A DNA stretch of 64,000 bases from Paraspadella gotoi (lineage: Eukaryota > Chaetognatha). Under the pieces are notes generated by a model. That model saw only the letters and a list, made by a program, of their open reading frames with translations. It did no database searches and was not told the DNA's origin. Location: the NCBI GenBank assembly GCA_051294375.1, contig CM119264.1, positions 10,453,832-10,517,831 on the forward strand, read 5' to 3'. Positions within the stretch are counted from its first letter, which is position 1. Each line of letters opens with the position of its first letter. A program made the position numbers and the translations under genes. Below, piece by piece: positions 1-11,946 of the stretch.

Positions 1-224
1 ATGCAAATCGATTTAGAGACGAACGAGAGACGAACGTCGCTCGAGGATTCGTGGATTTCCGCATCGAGAAACAACGATTTAGTTCAGCGAAGAGAAAAGG
101 GAGCGATGCTGCAGAGTAATACCGTAGAGGAAGGGAAGAATCCGCGATACAGTCAATTGGTCTCGCCTTTTTTGTACGAATAAAAGGAATAAATGATAGA
201 GCTATTCTAGGCAGTTTATGAAAG
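1..224 (+). repeat. near copy of 1580-1814, ends at a 10-N gap
   Basis: These bases repeat 1580-1814 with mostly single-base insertions, deletions and substitutions, many in short homopolymers. The copy stops exactly at the N run 225-234. The pattern suggests a lower-quality or haplotype duplicate joined by scaffolding rather than a true tandem repeat. The open frame over it is not conserved between the copies. Confidence 0.75.
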
Positions 225-1579
225 NNNNNNNNNNAAAGAAAAAGGAATATGAGGGAAAGAGAGGAATAAGAAAGGAAGAAAAGAAGAGAAGAAGGAAGAA
301 GAAAGGAAGAAAAGCGAGATAAATCTTGACTCTCCGGAGAAGAAAGATGTCTGATTTGTGAGAAAAGTAAGAGAGAGAAGTCTGAGCAAAAGACAGAGAG
401 AGAGTCTAGCTGGATTTAAACTCGAAAAGGAACGAGTAGAGACGATTAAGATAAAAAATAAAAAAAATCGAGAAAAACTTTGTTTGAATATAATTCCTTA
501 TGAACGAGCGAGTTCTATTGATGCAAAATAAAAAAAACTAGGTAACGGGAAGAATGATGAGAAATCGTTACTGACGCCGACGCTGATTCGCGATTCGAAA
601 AAAAAAATGAGTTTCAAATCTTTTTTTTCTTTCTTTTCTTCTTCTTTCTGCTCGCGATGACTTTTGATGAATTATGGAGGAAGAACTATGACGTCATTCG
701 CGTCTCCCTCGTTCGATCGTCATCATCATCGTCGTTGTTGTCGTCATCGTCGTCATCGTCATTGAAAATTGACTGACGTCGACTTTTATCTGACGAGGAT
801 CTCTCTTAGACCTCGGGAATTTTAATGTCGTCGTCGTCCCGTGACGGTTGACGTAAGCGTCGTATAGAGTCTGTGGAATCTCTCGTCATCATTTTCGGGG
901 AGTCTTGGTCACGTTACGTCCCTTGACTCTTGAACTTTGAACCCGTCACACCAATGCAAATTAAGCCAAGTCCGCGTCGTTGGCGAATGAGAGTTTAAAA
1001 TCGTCGCCCTCGTGATCGATAATCATTTTCAGGGAAAATCGATAATCGAAATCATCCTTAGTTTCACCGACGCCATCCCTACTTCCACCGCCACATCGTC
1101 TTCAACTCGAAAGCGTCACACTCGTCGGAATTCGTCTTCGTCGTCGTCTTCTTCTCAGGATCCAGAATTCTCTCTCGGGGTCAAGGCCTTTCGGAAAAAA
1201 GATTCTATAAAAAAAAATGGGAGTGCGGAGGAGATAGTCGTCAGAGATATAATGAAACAGAATAATGGCGAAAGAGAAAATATTTTTGTGATAAAGCGTA
1301 GAAAAAAAAACAAGGTGATAAAGCGAAAATTCGCGATTGGGCAGTTCGCAAATGAAAAAAAAAAGCAACTTGGATAAATCTTAATTCTTAATTCTTAATT
1401 CTGAGGCATTGGCTCATTAACTGAATTTGAATTTTCGACCTGAAAATCAATAAATGTAAAAATCGCCAAAAAACTCGCATTCTTCAGCAAAATCGATTTT
1501 TTTTTTTTTTGCTGCAAAAATTGGCGAGAATGCTCCGAAGATGTTCCACTGAGAATGGAGACGATTTGAGTGGAATCGA

Positions 1580-1814
1580 TTATGCAAATCGATTTAGAGA
1601 CGAACGAGAGACGAACGTCGCCGAGAGATTCGTGGATTTCCGCAATCGAGAAACAACGATTTAGTTCAGCGAAGAGAAAAAGGAGCGATGTCTGCAGAGT
1701 AATAACCGTAGATGGAAGGAAGAATCCGCGGATACAGTCAATGTGGGTCTCGCGCTGTTTTTGGACGATAAAAAGGAATAAATGATAGAGCTATTCGAGG
1801 CAGTTTATGAAAGA
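1580..1814 (+). repeat. second copy of the 1-224 segment
   Basis: This is the intact-looking partner of 1-224, continuous with downstream sequence. It ends in the same word GGCAGTTTATGAAAG that precedes the N gap in the first copy. Confidence 0.75.
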
Positions 1815-1856
1815 CGAGAAGCGAATCGAATTCGAGCACGATGTTGGCAATATTGT

Positions 1857-1857
<1 letters not shown>

Positions 1858-1903
<46 letters not shown>
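1858..1903 (+). repeat. (GAC)n trinucleotide microsatellite
   Basis: About 15 GAC units. One frame reads as a run of Asp, the opposite strand as a run of Val; neither looks like a real gene. Confidence 0.9.
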
Positions 1904-4719
1904 TTGGTGATGACGGAGACGAAAAAAAGTGTCGCAGAGCAAAAACGATTTCTAGGAAGAGATTGCAAACTCAAAAGCCCATGATTGACCCAAGCAAGGA
2001 CATACACGATTTTTGAAATATAAAGACACTGTAACTGTTCCCTTGTAAGTCGTTTTCAACCTTTTTGAAATGAACACCCACCCCACCGGGCACCCAGAGG
2101 TCATCCTTCCCCCCTCCCTTCCGACTCCTTCCCTCACCCGCTTTCACGGCTTCGGTTTTCATCCCACCATCGATTTCGCGATGGCGAAACCGACTTTTCG
2201 CATCCATCATTTCTCCGTCTGAAGGTAAAAACGAAAAACGTGGACCGCATCAACTCGCCCAAACTTATCTTCCTCCAGAAAAACCAGCCCAATCTCGAAC
2301 CCCTAAATAGTATTTAGTCCAATCTCGTGTTCCACCACATTATCTCCCTCAAGATGGTTTATCTTAATCTCATCTCCCTAAACAGGATCGAGCCAAAACT
2401 TATCTCCCTCAATATAATCGAGTCCAATTTCATCTTCCAAAATATATTCTTGCCCAATCTCGCCTCAACATCAATTTTGCTCCATTCATCTCGCTCCATT
2501 CAATCTCCTTTTCATTTATCTCCGGTCTATTTTATTCTATTTTATCTCGGCCTTCCTCACCTTAGACCCTGGTTCATCTGCTCCAACCCGACTGCGTCTA
2601 AACTATAACTATAAAAATGATTATAAATCTGACAATAAATTTCGACTAGGCTTGTTTAATCATTCACCTGGCTTTTTAACCTTCCAGATTAAGCAAGCAT
2701 GGCTTACTGTATCTCTTCCTATCTCGCACTCGCATCATTCTATATGGCTCGGCTACCGCGCGCCTCACCTCCTTTACTTACTCATCCCGACCCAATCAAT
2801 CACGCCTCCCTTCAACAACTCCCATCAACGCCGCAACCTTAGCGCCCTCTCATGACTTGAATGTCAATAATGATATGTACATTGTACAACGTATGAATGA
2901 AATAATCTTCATATTGGTTGTACCGAATTTTTGCCAAGTTTTGGATATTTAGTAAAATAATAGTAAATAAGAATTTAGGAAACCGGAGACAAGAGAATTA
3001 TTCCCTCTCGAAGCCGCCACCAACATCACAAAACAACGCCCCCCCCCAGTATCCTTTCCTCCCTTTCACCCACCCTCCCCTTTCCTCCACCGAATTCGTC
3101 TTTTGCTCCAAATTCGAATAAAGATAACAAGTGGATTTACGATTCTCCGGGCGCCCGAAAGGCAAAACCTGCGTCGGAAGGCTGGGGTTAAGGGGGCAGG
3201 GGCCCGTGGCGGCGGGTGGGGAGAGGCGAGGTTTGTTTGTGAACCGGGGGTCGGCCAAGGGGTGAGGGTGAAGACGGTGGACGCAATAAGTAAGCGAGCT
3301 TAGGACTGCGTTGTGTATATGGGAGGCGGGTCTTGTCCAGTGCAGTGGTGACGAGCAAATAGTTTGCGAAAAGTTTACAAATTTAATTGACATATTGCGT
3401 CCACAATATAGCAATTAAAACGCCGTGTTTTTCGCGACATTTCTACCTTTGGGCGTCACGAGAGAAGACAAACGTGATAAAGGTATTTCTGTTTTGTTGT
3501 NNNNNNNNNNNNNNNNNNNNNNNTCGAAGCGACCAAAACGACACGCCCACCCAAAGTTGGCCATTTCATAATCGTTACACGGGAACGAGCGGGGACGACA
3601 GCGAAGTCTCCCTCTCTNNNNNNNNNNNNNNNNNNNNNNNNNNNNNNNNNNNNNNNNNNNNNNNNNNNNNNNNNNNNNNNNNNNNNNNNNNNNNNNNNNN
3701 NNNNNNNNNNNNNNNNNNNNNNNNNNNNNNNNNNNNNNNNNNNNNNNNNNNNNNNNNNNNNNCAGATAAAGAGAATTTTTAAAAAGCATTTTTGAAAAAT
3801 AGAGTTGTAATAATCAAGGATCTAGTACTTTAGTTTTTGATAAAGTTTTTTTTTCCTGTCGCAATTTTTCTCGGCGGATTTCGGTTTTTCTTTTGCAATT
3901 TTTTTTTCACCGGTTGTCAGACTGGCGTCGAGAATGACCCTTTCCATTGACCTCACCATTGCCATCTGCTTCCATTCACCATTCCTGCATCACGCCAGCT
4001 GCTCCATATTCGCCAATGCCATCTTCTCTCTTTCCGGAATTCCCGAGTTGTCCACCTGGTCCGGCTTTTTAGGGGTCATTCTCAATTCCACCCAGCCATT
4101 TTCATTCCGCAAGAGGCCAAGGGTGCGACTGTATTTACGAATGACTTGAAATACACACCGTGCCATCCACGAAATCCGCACCATGCCTCTCGCCTGCTCA
4201 TTTCGTTTCTTTTTATCGCACCGAAATTCCCCTTCCCCCCCCCCAAATTCCACTCTTACCCAGGATTTTTTTTTCTCTTTTTTTTTTCCTTTACGTTTTT
4301 CAATTTGATGAAAAGCTCCTCAGTGATTCTTGACCCGGTGACCTCGAAGGAACCTGTGCTGGTCATACGAATTCGCGCGGGGTTGAGCAGAAAATGGACC
4401 AATGAGAAGAGAGAGAGTGCAGGAGTTGCACCAATGGAAGAAAGGCGAAGAGCCTGGTTCTAATCCCCACGAGCCAATCGAAAAAGCGGAGAGAGACTTT
4501 GACGCGTCTAACCTTTCGCTCTTCGCGACGTCTTGTGGCTGAAGATAGACTGATACTTTTCGAAAGGGAATCATGATAAGGTTCACGTAAGTTAAGAAAG
4601 ATTTAGATTATTAAAAAAAACTACTCATTTCGTCTGTTTGCTGTTTGAACTGGTTTTCTGTCTGATTTTCGTTTTTCTAGCCTTCCTTCCGAAATAGTTT
4701 TTATTAAGTGAAGAGAATC

Positions 4720-4940
4720 CGCTTCAGATGAGAACATTGTTTGAGCATGAGCAGTGCTTAATCTCGACATAATAATAACTCAATCCAGATACCAAAAGAT
4801 AAAAGTAGAACAGTAACTTAATTAAGTATTCAATATCCAACAGAGAAGAGCAACAGCATGATAAAGACAGACAAGCAGGAGAGCCGAGACGCAGCAGCAG
4901 CTCAAAGCTACAAAAAAAAAACTAAAAATTAACATATTCA
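4720..4940 (+). repeat. left arm of an inverted repeat flanking the fucosyltransferase gene
   Basis: The reverse complement of this segment matches 7590-7815 over about 200 bp, including the words TTGGATATTGAATACTTAA, TCGAGATTAAGCACTGCTCA and TTCTCATCTGAA. The arms carry many small differences. Two oppositely oriented copies of one dispersed element is the simplest reading. Confidence 0.8.
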
Positions 4941-5162
4941 AGTTACTTCACAAATATCATTTAAAACCTGATGGTTAGAGCGTAGTGAAAGTTACGTACG
5001 AAAATTCAAAAAGTCCATTATGAACAACATACCATCAATGAATTTGTAAAAAAAAATAATTTTAGGTTTTTTAATTTGGTGGTTTAAGGCCTCCATCACT
5101 CTTACAAGATATATAAGACATACAAGATATATAATACTATATGTAAAATACACACAGTAAAA

Positions 5163-6993
5163 TCAAACAACGCTGTCCAGCCATTCACTCCACTCGTCCG
5201 TCCTCTCCATCTTGTCTTCTTCTCCTTCGCAGTCACGACTCCTCGACCAAAAGCGACTCAAGTCGTCGTAGGATTTTCGCGGCGCCGATGGATCGTTCAG
5301 CGCCGCGCAGAGTCCGCAGAATGCAGGGCCAACGGTCCCGTCGGCGTTCACCTCGAACACGAAAGAAAAGCAAATTAATTAGATTTATAATATCGAAATC
5401 GACTCCGGCAATTTTATCGCTACAAGGTACAAACTCCACATTTATGTATGTAAAGTAAAAAGATGCATCTTTGCTTAGCGAGTTTCATTTTTAACTTACA
5501 TCACACATGTCATATATTTACATCAAATTATTACTACTTTCCTATAAAAAAACCCACCTCGTAATCCTCCCGCCAGGCGTGGAAGGCGTCGTAGAGATGA
5601 TCGTTCCTATCGAGAAGTTGGAGATACTCGGCCAGGCGTCGCGGAGACGAGAATTTCGCGGCGTCGACGAAGGAGTTGGGTGGGGCGTCGGCGGCGTAGT
5701 CGGCGCCTCCGAGCACCACCGGTATCGCCGTCGTCCGCGCCAGGGTGTTCCAGAACTTTTCCGTGACGTAATCGCGACAGACTGAGTTTTCGAAAGCGAG
5801 GTAGAATTTGTATCGATCCGAGATCATGCGGTTGCAGTCGGCGTAGGCGGCGTTGGGGCAGTGGAGGGGGCCGCATCCGCCGTAGATGTCGACGTGGATG
5901 TATCTGCATTGGATGTAAGAGGGTTGAAAGGATGTTGAATAAAGAGAGATGGAAATAGCATCGGACACTGACATGGAAATAAAAGGCTTAAAAATATACT
6001 TGGGATTAGAAACGGCGATGTCGATAAAAAGGAAAAGACAACATGATGAACATTATGGCGAGGACGGCGTTAATAAATATCAGACAGTCAGATGACAAGG
6101 TGTAAAAAAGGTCAGCTCACCGATCACTACACAATAACTACCAGAACTTGGACAAAACCAACAACAACTTTTACTCACTTTCTAAGTCGACGGACGTATT
6201 TCTCCCTTTGACTATCCGTGTCGCAGTGAGACACTATCCACGCCACCAATCGGTTCTTCCTTCCGGCCCAATGCTCCTTCAAGGAAAGGGCGCCGCGCTT
6301 CCTGTTCTGGTACCACCCACCTTTTTCCTCTTCTCCTCCTCGCATTCTTTTTCTTTTTCTCTTTCTTCTTCCTTTGCTCTGCCTCTTCCTTCTCGAAAAA
6401 CCGTACAAAAACGGGAAGTCGCTATCTTTGCGATAAGTCATCGTCCAGTTGAAGAGACCGTCGAACATTCGCAGATCCAAGTAAGTGTGGACGGGGGACT
6501 CGTTGAGGAAGAAGATCCACCTCTGCTGCGGCATTTCGGCCCGCAGCTCTCGCAGCAGATTAAGAGGCGCCCGTTGCTGCAATTCGCGCATGTGAATGAC
6601 GACGGCGTCGGCTTCGTCTAATCTATCCTTGTCGATCGTCGTCTCGCAGTGGCTCGTCGGGCATCCGGCGTCGACGAAAGGCTGCGACCCTAGGCCGAAC
6701 CCGTAATCGAGCGACCCGTGGAACGCCGTCGCCAAGAGGATCAGTTTGCGACGCTGGGGGACTCTGGATGCGGCATTGGTTGTGGAGATGGATGCGGCGC
6801 TGGTTGAAGAGCTGAATGCCGTGCTGGACGCAGCGCTGAATGCGGAGCTGGATGCTTCGCCGCACGACGCCTCGGAATAGACGTCGCAGCGAAGTAGCCT
6901 GTACCAATGAGTCAATGCCAGCGAGGTCAACACCCAAAATGCGAACGCCCACATGTAGCGTAAAACACGCATCGGAAAAACTTGTTTCGTCAT
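5163..6993 (-). CDS. alpha-1,3-fucosyltransferase (GT10 family), 3 coding exons
   Basis: A type II Golgi enzyme that should transfer fucose from GDP-fucose to GlcNAc on glycoprotein or glycolipid chains. Exons on the minus strand: 6993-6179, 5903-5558, 5351-5163; the splice phases agree and give 449 aa. Seen: a short cytoplasmic tail, one membrane segment near residues 9-28, a Ser/Ala-rich stem (about 40-75), the acceptor-side motif FNWTMTYRKDSDFPFLYG (to about residue 198), VAWIVSHCD, the Tyr-Gly-Gly-Cys-Gly segment, and the GDP-fucose motif YKFYLAFENSVCRDYVTEKF in exon 2. The C-terminal Cys pair (FCGLC) is in exon 3. Odd: about 25 extra residues rich in Arg/Lys (roughly 200-235) sit between the two halves, encoded by a purine tract. 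The specific acceptor cannot be told. The start is the only Met before the membrane segment. Confidence 0.92.
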
Positions 6994-7589
6994 GTTACTT
7001 ACAATTTTCTTATATTTTTATTATCTGTTATTGCGCGTTTTCGGAAAAAGCAGACGAATTGTTTTCTATCTCTTTTTCTAGACCGGTTTTTGGTATGACC
7101 GTAAAAGAAAGGGAGAAACAGGTATTAGATATTTCGCTCCGCGCTTAGAAAAAAATCCGAAAGAAGAAGCGGTTTCTGATAATTTTGGTTTTTAGTAATT
7201 TTTTAGCCCGTAGCGCTGTAAATATGACAAAACAATAGATTATTTCTGAAACTACCGTCTTTAAGCAATCTAATGCAGCCGGAACAAAGAAAATCCATAA
7301 AGGTCTTGACTAAAAAATACTGAGAATAAATATGGCGTTTAGTCTCATTTCTTTTGAAATTTTTTTTATATTGCGGTCTTTACTGTATAAGTCAAATAAA
7401 TATACAGTTGTTGTGCACTGATTCCGATTCTGTTGGGTTTAGCCTTTCTTTCAAGCACATAACGAAAAAAATAAATTGACGTCATAATAAGAAATAATAG
7501 TAATTAGTTCAAATCATATTCTCATAATTTGTCGTCATTTTTGTTTCTTCTTCCATCAGATATTAAATTAATTAACATAACATTATAAT

Positions 7590-7815
7590 GTTTGTGAAAT
7601 TACTAATTTTAAGTTTTTATGTAGCTTTGAACTTCTGCTGCTGTGTCTCGGCTCTGCTGCTCCATCTCGGTTCTGCTGCTGCGTATTTGCTCTGCTGCTC
7701 ATCTCTGTTGGATATTGAATACTTAAAGTTACTAATCTACTTTTATCTCTTGGTATATGAATTGAGTTAATATTAAGCCGAGATTAAGCACTGCTCAAAC
7801 AAAGTTCTCATCTGA
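7590..7815 (-). repeat. right arm of the inverted repeat flanking the fucosyltransferase gene
   Basis: Reverse-complement match to 4720-4940. This copy includes several CTGCTG-containing units (7636-7705) that the left copy has in a different number. Confidence 0.8.
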
Positions 7816-9100
7816 AACAGAGAAAAAAAGACCACAAAGAATTATTCAAAATAATATTTTTTAAAGGTTACTAAATGAATTTATTATTTTTACTTTTCAA
7901 CAAAAGGACACTTTATTATAGGTAATAATTATATAAACGTTTGAGGTAAAGAAAATTTTTGTTTACATCAAAAACATAATTCAAGCGTTTCTCTTTCAGA
8001 ATCTGTATTTTTTATTTTTATTTTTTTTTTTTGTTTAATTTAATTTCAAAAGTTGTTATACCCCGTGAGCCAAATCCGATGATACGAAAGAAAAATTAAT
8101 TATACGTAAACTATATGCCAATAAGAAAAAATTATAACACCAATTGAAAGAAAAATCATTGACGTTTTAAAAAGTTCAAAACATTGGTTAAAAACACTTT
8201 AAAATATTCTCAAAATGCTATCAAAATCAGTACAAAAAAATTCTTCATGGAGCAAAAAACCTATTTTTTTACTATTACAAAAGTTGAATGCTCATAACAA
8301 CTTTGGATTCTGCTTACAAACCTTTCTAGTTCTAAATCACCAAAAGAAAAAATAGGATTTTATAGGTTGGAACCTGAGGATAGCTAAGGAATATCATTTC
8401 TTCTCGAACTTTTTTTTTTAAATTAAGGTAAAAAACTTTTATGCAGTGGATGTTGTGATTCACTGGTCACTTTATCGAGCTTAATCTACCAATTTTGTAA
8501 ATTGTCTTACCATAAGCACTCCTCTTTCTTTAGTTTTTCAATATAGGACAAGCTAATTATAGGCAGTGAATAGACATCTTTGTCTTGCCAATAATCTTTT
8601 GGCACAAAAAAGCATTCTTGGAATTTTCTGAGTCAGCCAGCTATAATTATTTGAATAAAGGCTAGAGCATCATTCTTTCAGGAACCAAAAGGTTTATGGA
8701 TGTAATAGAAGGCAAAAAAAACACAATATATCTGTAACACTGCCTTAAAAACTTAATACAAAATTGTTCATTGCAATCGATTTTTAACAAATACGATTCT
8801 ACGACAATTTGGCGATTATACCATCCTTGTGAGAAAATAGATTTGAAGTTGTTAATGATAATTGATTGAAAAAAAATTTATACACAAAAAACGTCTAGTT
8901 TTATTACCAATTAAGTCACTCGGCCGAAGCAAAAAATTTAAATGGATCAAAAAGAAAATTTAACGAACGCAGATTTGTTTCAAAAATTGGGCGTGGAAAA
9001 TGACTATTTTTTTTCGGATTATTTCTCAACGCGTGAATCGATTGATTTGAAATAATAATCATAAAAAAAAGTTGAAACATACAGATATAATTTTTTTTTA

Positions 9101-9101
<1 letters not shown>

Positions 9102-9148
<47 letters not shown>
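9102..9148 (+). repeat. (ATG)n trinucleotide microsatellite
   Basis: About 15 ATG units; reads as poly-Met forward and poly-His in reverse, so the open frames across it are artefacts. Confidence 0.95.
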
Positions 9149-9371
9149 AATTGTTTCTGGCCAAACGGATAATACTTTTGAGTTTAGACTGGTCGTCCTG
9201 CGGACAACTTCTTGTCTGTCGTCGTCTTTAGTGTCGTCGTCGTTGTTGTTGTGGAAGTTGCGGTTCTCGTTGTCACGTCGCAGGTTGACGAATTGTTTCC
9301 TTCCCCGCCATCAACCTGGCTTCTTCCCTTGTTGCCAAGAAAACTTTCGTTATCCTACCCGTCAAAATTTT

Positions 9372-9420
9372 CATTCTCTTCCTCTCTCTTCTCTCTCTCT
9401 ACTCTCTCTCTCTTCCTCCA

Positions 9421-9462
<42 letters not shown>
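9372..9462 (+). repeat. (CT)n tract
   Basis: Interrupted CT dinucleotide repeat; a matching GA tract follows at 9526-9552. Confidence 0.9.
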
Positions 9463-10028
9463 CACAGCCAGAGGATATTTTCCCGAACGACGTAATTGGA
9501 TTTCGAAGAGGAAGAAGGAAAAAGAAGTGAGAGAGAGAGAGAGAGAGAGAGAAAGCGAGAGCTTTGACTCCAGTTATTCAGAGGTTTTTTTTTATTCTCA
9601 ACTTATTTTCTTTATTTTTCTTTTAATATGAAGGCAAAGAGAAGTCCAAACATATTTTTTTTCTTTTTCCGTCTCCGCACCAAGTCGATGCCCTCTCTCT
9701 CTCGCATTAAGTTATTTTTGGCAGGGAGAGTTTTCAGTGTAAAAATTGTATAAATTATGCTTGTTACGAATAAACCAACCTATTGTTTTCTCTATTTCAT
9801 TCTGGCATCAATCACGACTTTACTCTGTCATTTCCTTCCTTCCTTTTATCGTCCTCGCCTCTCTCTCCAATTTTTCCTCTCCCCTTCAGCCATCGTTTCC
9901 GGACAGATTCTCCCGCCTCCAAATCTCCGTTCTTCAATACCGCGTCTCGGAGGGGGGGGGAAGGCTTTGACAAGCTGGGGGGAGCTGAATTTTTTCGTCG
10001 TTCCTTCTTCCACATCTTAATTTTAATA

Positions 10029-10136
10029 ATGGAAGTCTTCCGCCGCTGCCGCCGCCGCCGGCGCCGCCCCTCCTTACCCCGTCGTCCTTTCGAAACTCTT
10101 GGGAGACGTAAAGGTTTCATTGTGCAGTCCGGAGGT
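10029..10136 (+). CDS. possible exon, unknown Arg-rich product
   Basis: An ATG at 10029 opens an Arg-rich frame of about 35 codons that ends at a strong donor (CCGGAG followed by GTGAGT). Sequence before it is pyrimidine-rich and contains no stop in this frame for some distance. No partner exon was found and the residues are biased, so this may be a first coding exon or chance. I do not recognise it. Confidence 0.18.
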
Positions 10137-10214
10137 GAGTTCGAAATTCCCACGGGTTTTTCTCGAAATTCGAAGACGGTAGGGACGGGTAAGGCGATAG
10201 CCGGCCGGAATTAA

Positions 10215-11903
10215 ATCCCTCGAGTGAGAAAAAGATTTGAAATTCACGACGAACCTCGTGAATGACGCCTTCTCAATATTTCGATGAGATTTCTCAAAGG
10301 AGGAGGAGGAGGAGGAGGCGTCTGAAGAGTAACCATAACAACACCTTGCAAAATGATAATGTCAAAAATTGAATCATTTTCGGGCCCATGGCCAAATCAT
10401 AGAGAACCAAGTAGATTTTATTTTAATCCCATCATTTTTTCTGTTTACTTTACTCTACATTTTGAACAAAAACCACTTGCATTCCTGCCGAGCTCGCTCT
10501 CACTGTACTCATTTCAATAGTCCCGCAAGCGGACACCCATCTACTCTTACCAACCCTCGCCCGTCTTTTTCTATCTCTTTCTCATCGCGTCTCTTTTTTT
10601 CCCGCCACTCCAACACACCAAGCTCCTTCGATCCTCGCTCCTCAACCCCCCCCTTCCTTATTCCCGAAACGAAGCTCCTCCAGCCAAATTTAGCGGCGTT
10701 TGGCTCAGCGCTGACGAGGCGGCGATTCCCTTCGCTTATTACCTTCGTTCGGCTTCCGTCCCTGGGGAAACCTCATCGAGCGGATCGACCCTCGCGACCC
10801 CTTACCTTGGCAGCTCCCAGCCCGACACTTACCTTTTTTCCAAACCAAATTCAGCCCCTCCCTTTCCCCTTACTTTACAATTACCACCTGCGCCTGGGCT
10901 CCCTTAGTCCTAATTTTCTCCACGCCTCCTCACCTTTTTCTCCCCCTCTTTTTCACAGTATGTAAAGAATTCCTAATTTTATACATATTCTCCAGAAATT
11001 GATTTTCCTCTCAAACGAGACTCTTTCTCTTCCAACCTTTTTTTTTTTATCAGCGAGACCGATTCTTTAAAAGCGGTTTGTTGAAGATGACGATGCCGCG
11101 AGCAGTTCCGAGTCAGGCGCCAACAGAAAATGGTAGACGAGTCTGCCGGCACAGATTCCTCTTCTCTTATTTTTTAAGCAACCTTCCAAACTTTATCATT
11201 TTTCATGATCCCTTAAATTTTAATCACTCCCCAAATCACAGCTGCCCGTACATTTCTGTTGAAAGGATTATTACGACCGAACTTTTTAACCAACCGCTAG
11301 AGTTTCGACCCCCCCCCTTCATCCATATCCAAAATCCCAACCACATCTTCCTCCTACCCCCAAGGGTGCCCCCCTCGCGCCGACGAGGCACAGTCCCTTT
11401 TTCTTGATGGCCTTTGACCCCTTACTGATGACTTGGGGTAGAAAAGGGGCGAAGCGACAGTCGTTTCTTGTCATTGTCGGCATCGGAGAAATCGACATTG
11501 CGACGAAATGTTGTTTGCATCAGAGATGAGGCCAGATACAATTTGTTTTCCTGATACTATATACATGTTTCATCGAAAGAGGTGCTTGTTTNNNNNNNNN
11601 NNNNNNNNNNNNNNNNNNNNNNNNNNNNNNNNNNNNNNNNNNNNNNNNNNNNNNNNNNNNNNNNNNNNNNNNNNNNNNNNNNNNNNNNNNNNNNNNNNNN
11701 NNNNNNNNNNNNNNNNNNNNNNNNNNNNNNNNNNNNNNNNNNNAGAGTTTTAGAATATATTTCAGGCGAAAAAATAAACGAAAGAAGTACTTCATGCCCC
11801 AGGCTGAGAAGAAAGTCATCTCCAACCAAAAATTCGTTTCTTGAAAAAATAATGTTTTGTTCAAAACAGAATACACAAAACATAAAAAACCAATACAAAA
11901 ATT

Positions 11904-11946
<43 letters not shown>

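Larger units (their letters stand above)
235..4719. other. gene-poor spacer
   Basis: No gene recognised. It holds a purine-rich stretch (235-470), GTC/GAC-rich trinucleotide tracts (about 720-860 and 1858-1903), a TGACGTCA site (689-696), a degenerate tandem repeat of about 33 bp (roughly 2250-2520, built on ATCTCCCT and AATCGAG-like words), a GC-rich purine stretch (3170-3290) and N gaps at 3501-3523 and 3618-3762. The open frames seen here are low-complexity. Confidence 0.6.
6994..10028. other. AT-rich spacer upstream of the fucosyltransferase
   Basis: Likely contains the promoter of the minus-strand fucosyltransferase near its left end, but no clear core element is visible. It holds the right inverted-repeat arm (7590-7815), a TGACGTCA site near 7480, an AT-rich stretch without open frames (7820-9060), an (ATG)n tract and a long (CT)n tract. 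No gene recognised. Confidence 0.55.

Noticed and set aside
1012-1377. 121-residue open frame with a Ser run and Lys/Arg tail
   Set aside because: Low-complexity composition derived from TCG/GAA tracts, no splice context or family match.
3990-4253. Minus-strand 87-residue open frame that looks fairly mixed in composition
   Set aside because: No recognisable family, no clear splice partners and a purine-rich start; insufficient to call a gene.
4430-4460. tRNA B-box-like GGTTCTAATCCCC
   Set aside because: One base off the usual B-box core, no T-stem pairing and no A-box at a suitable distance.
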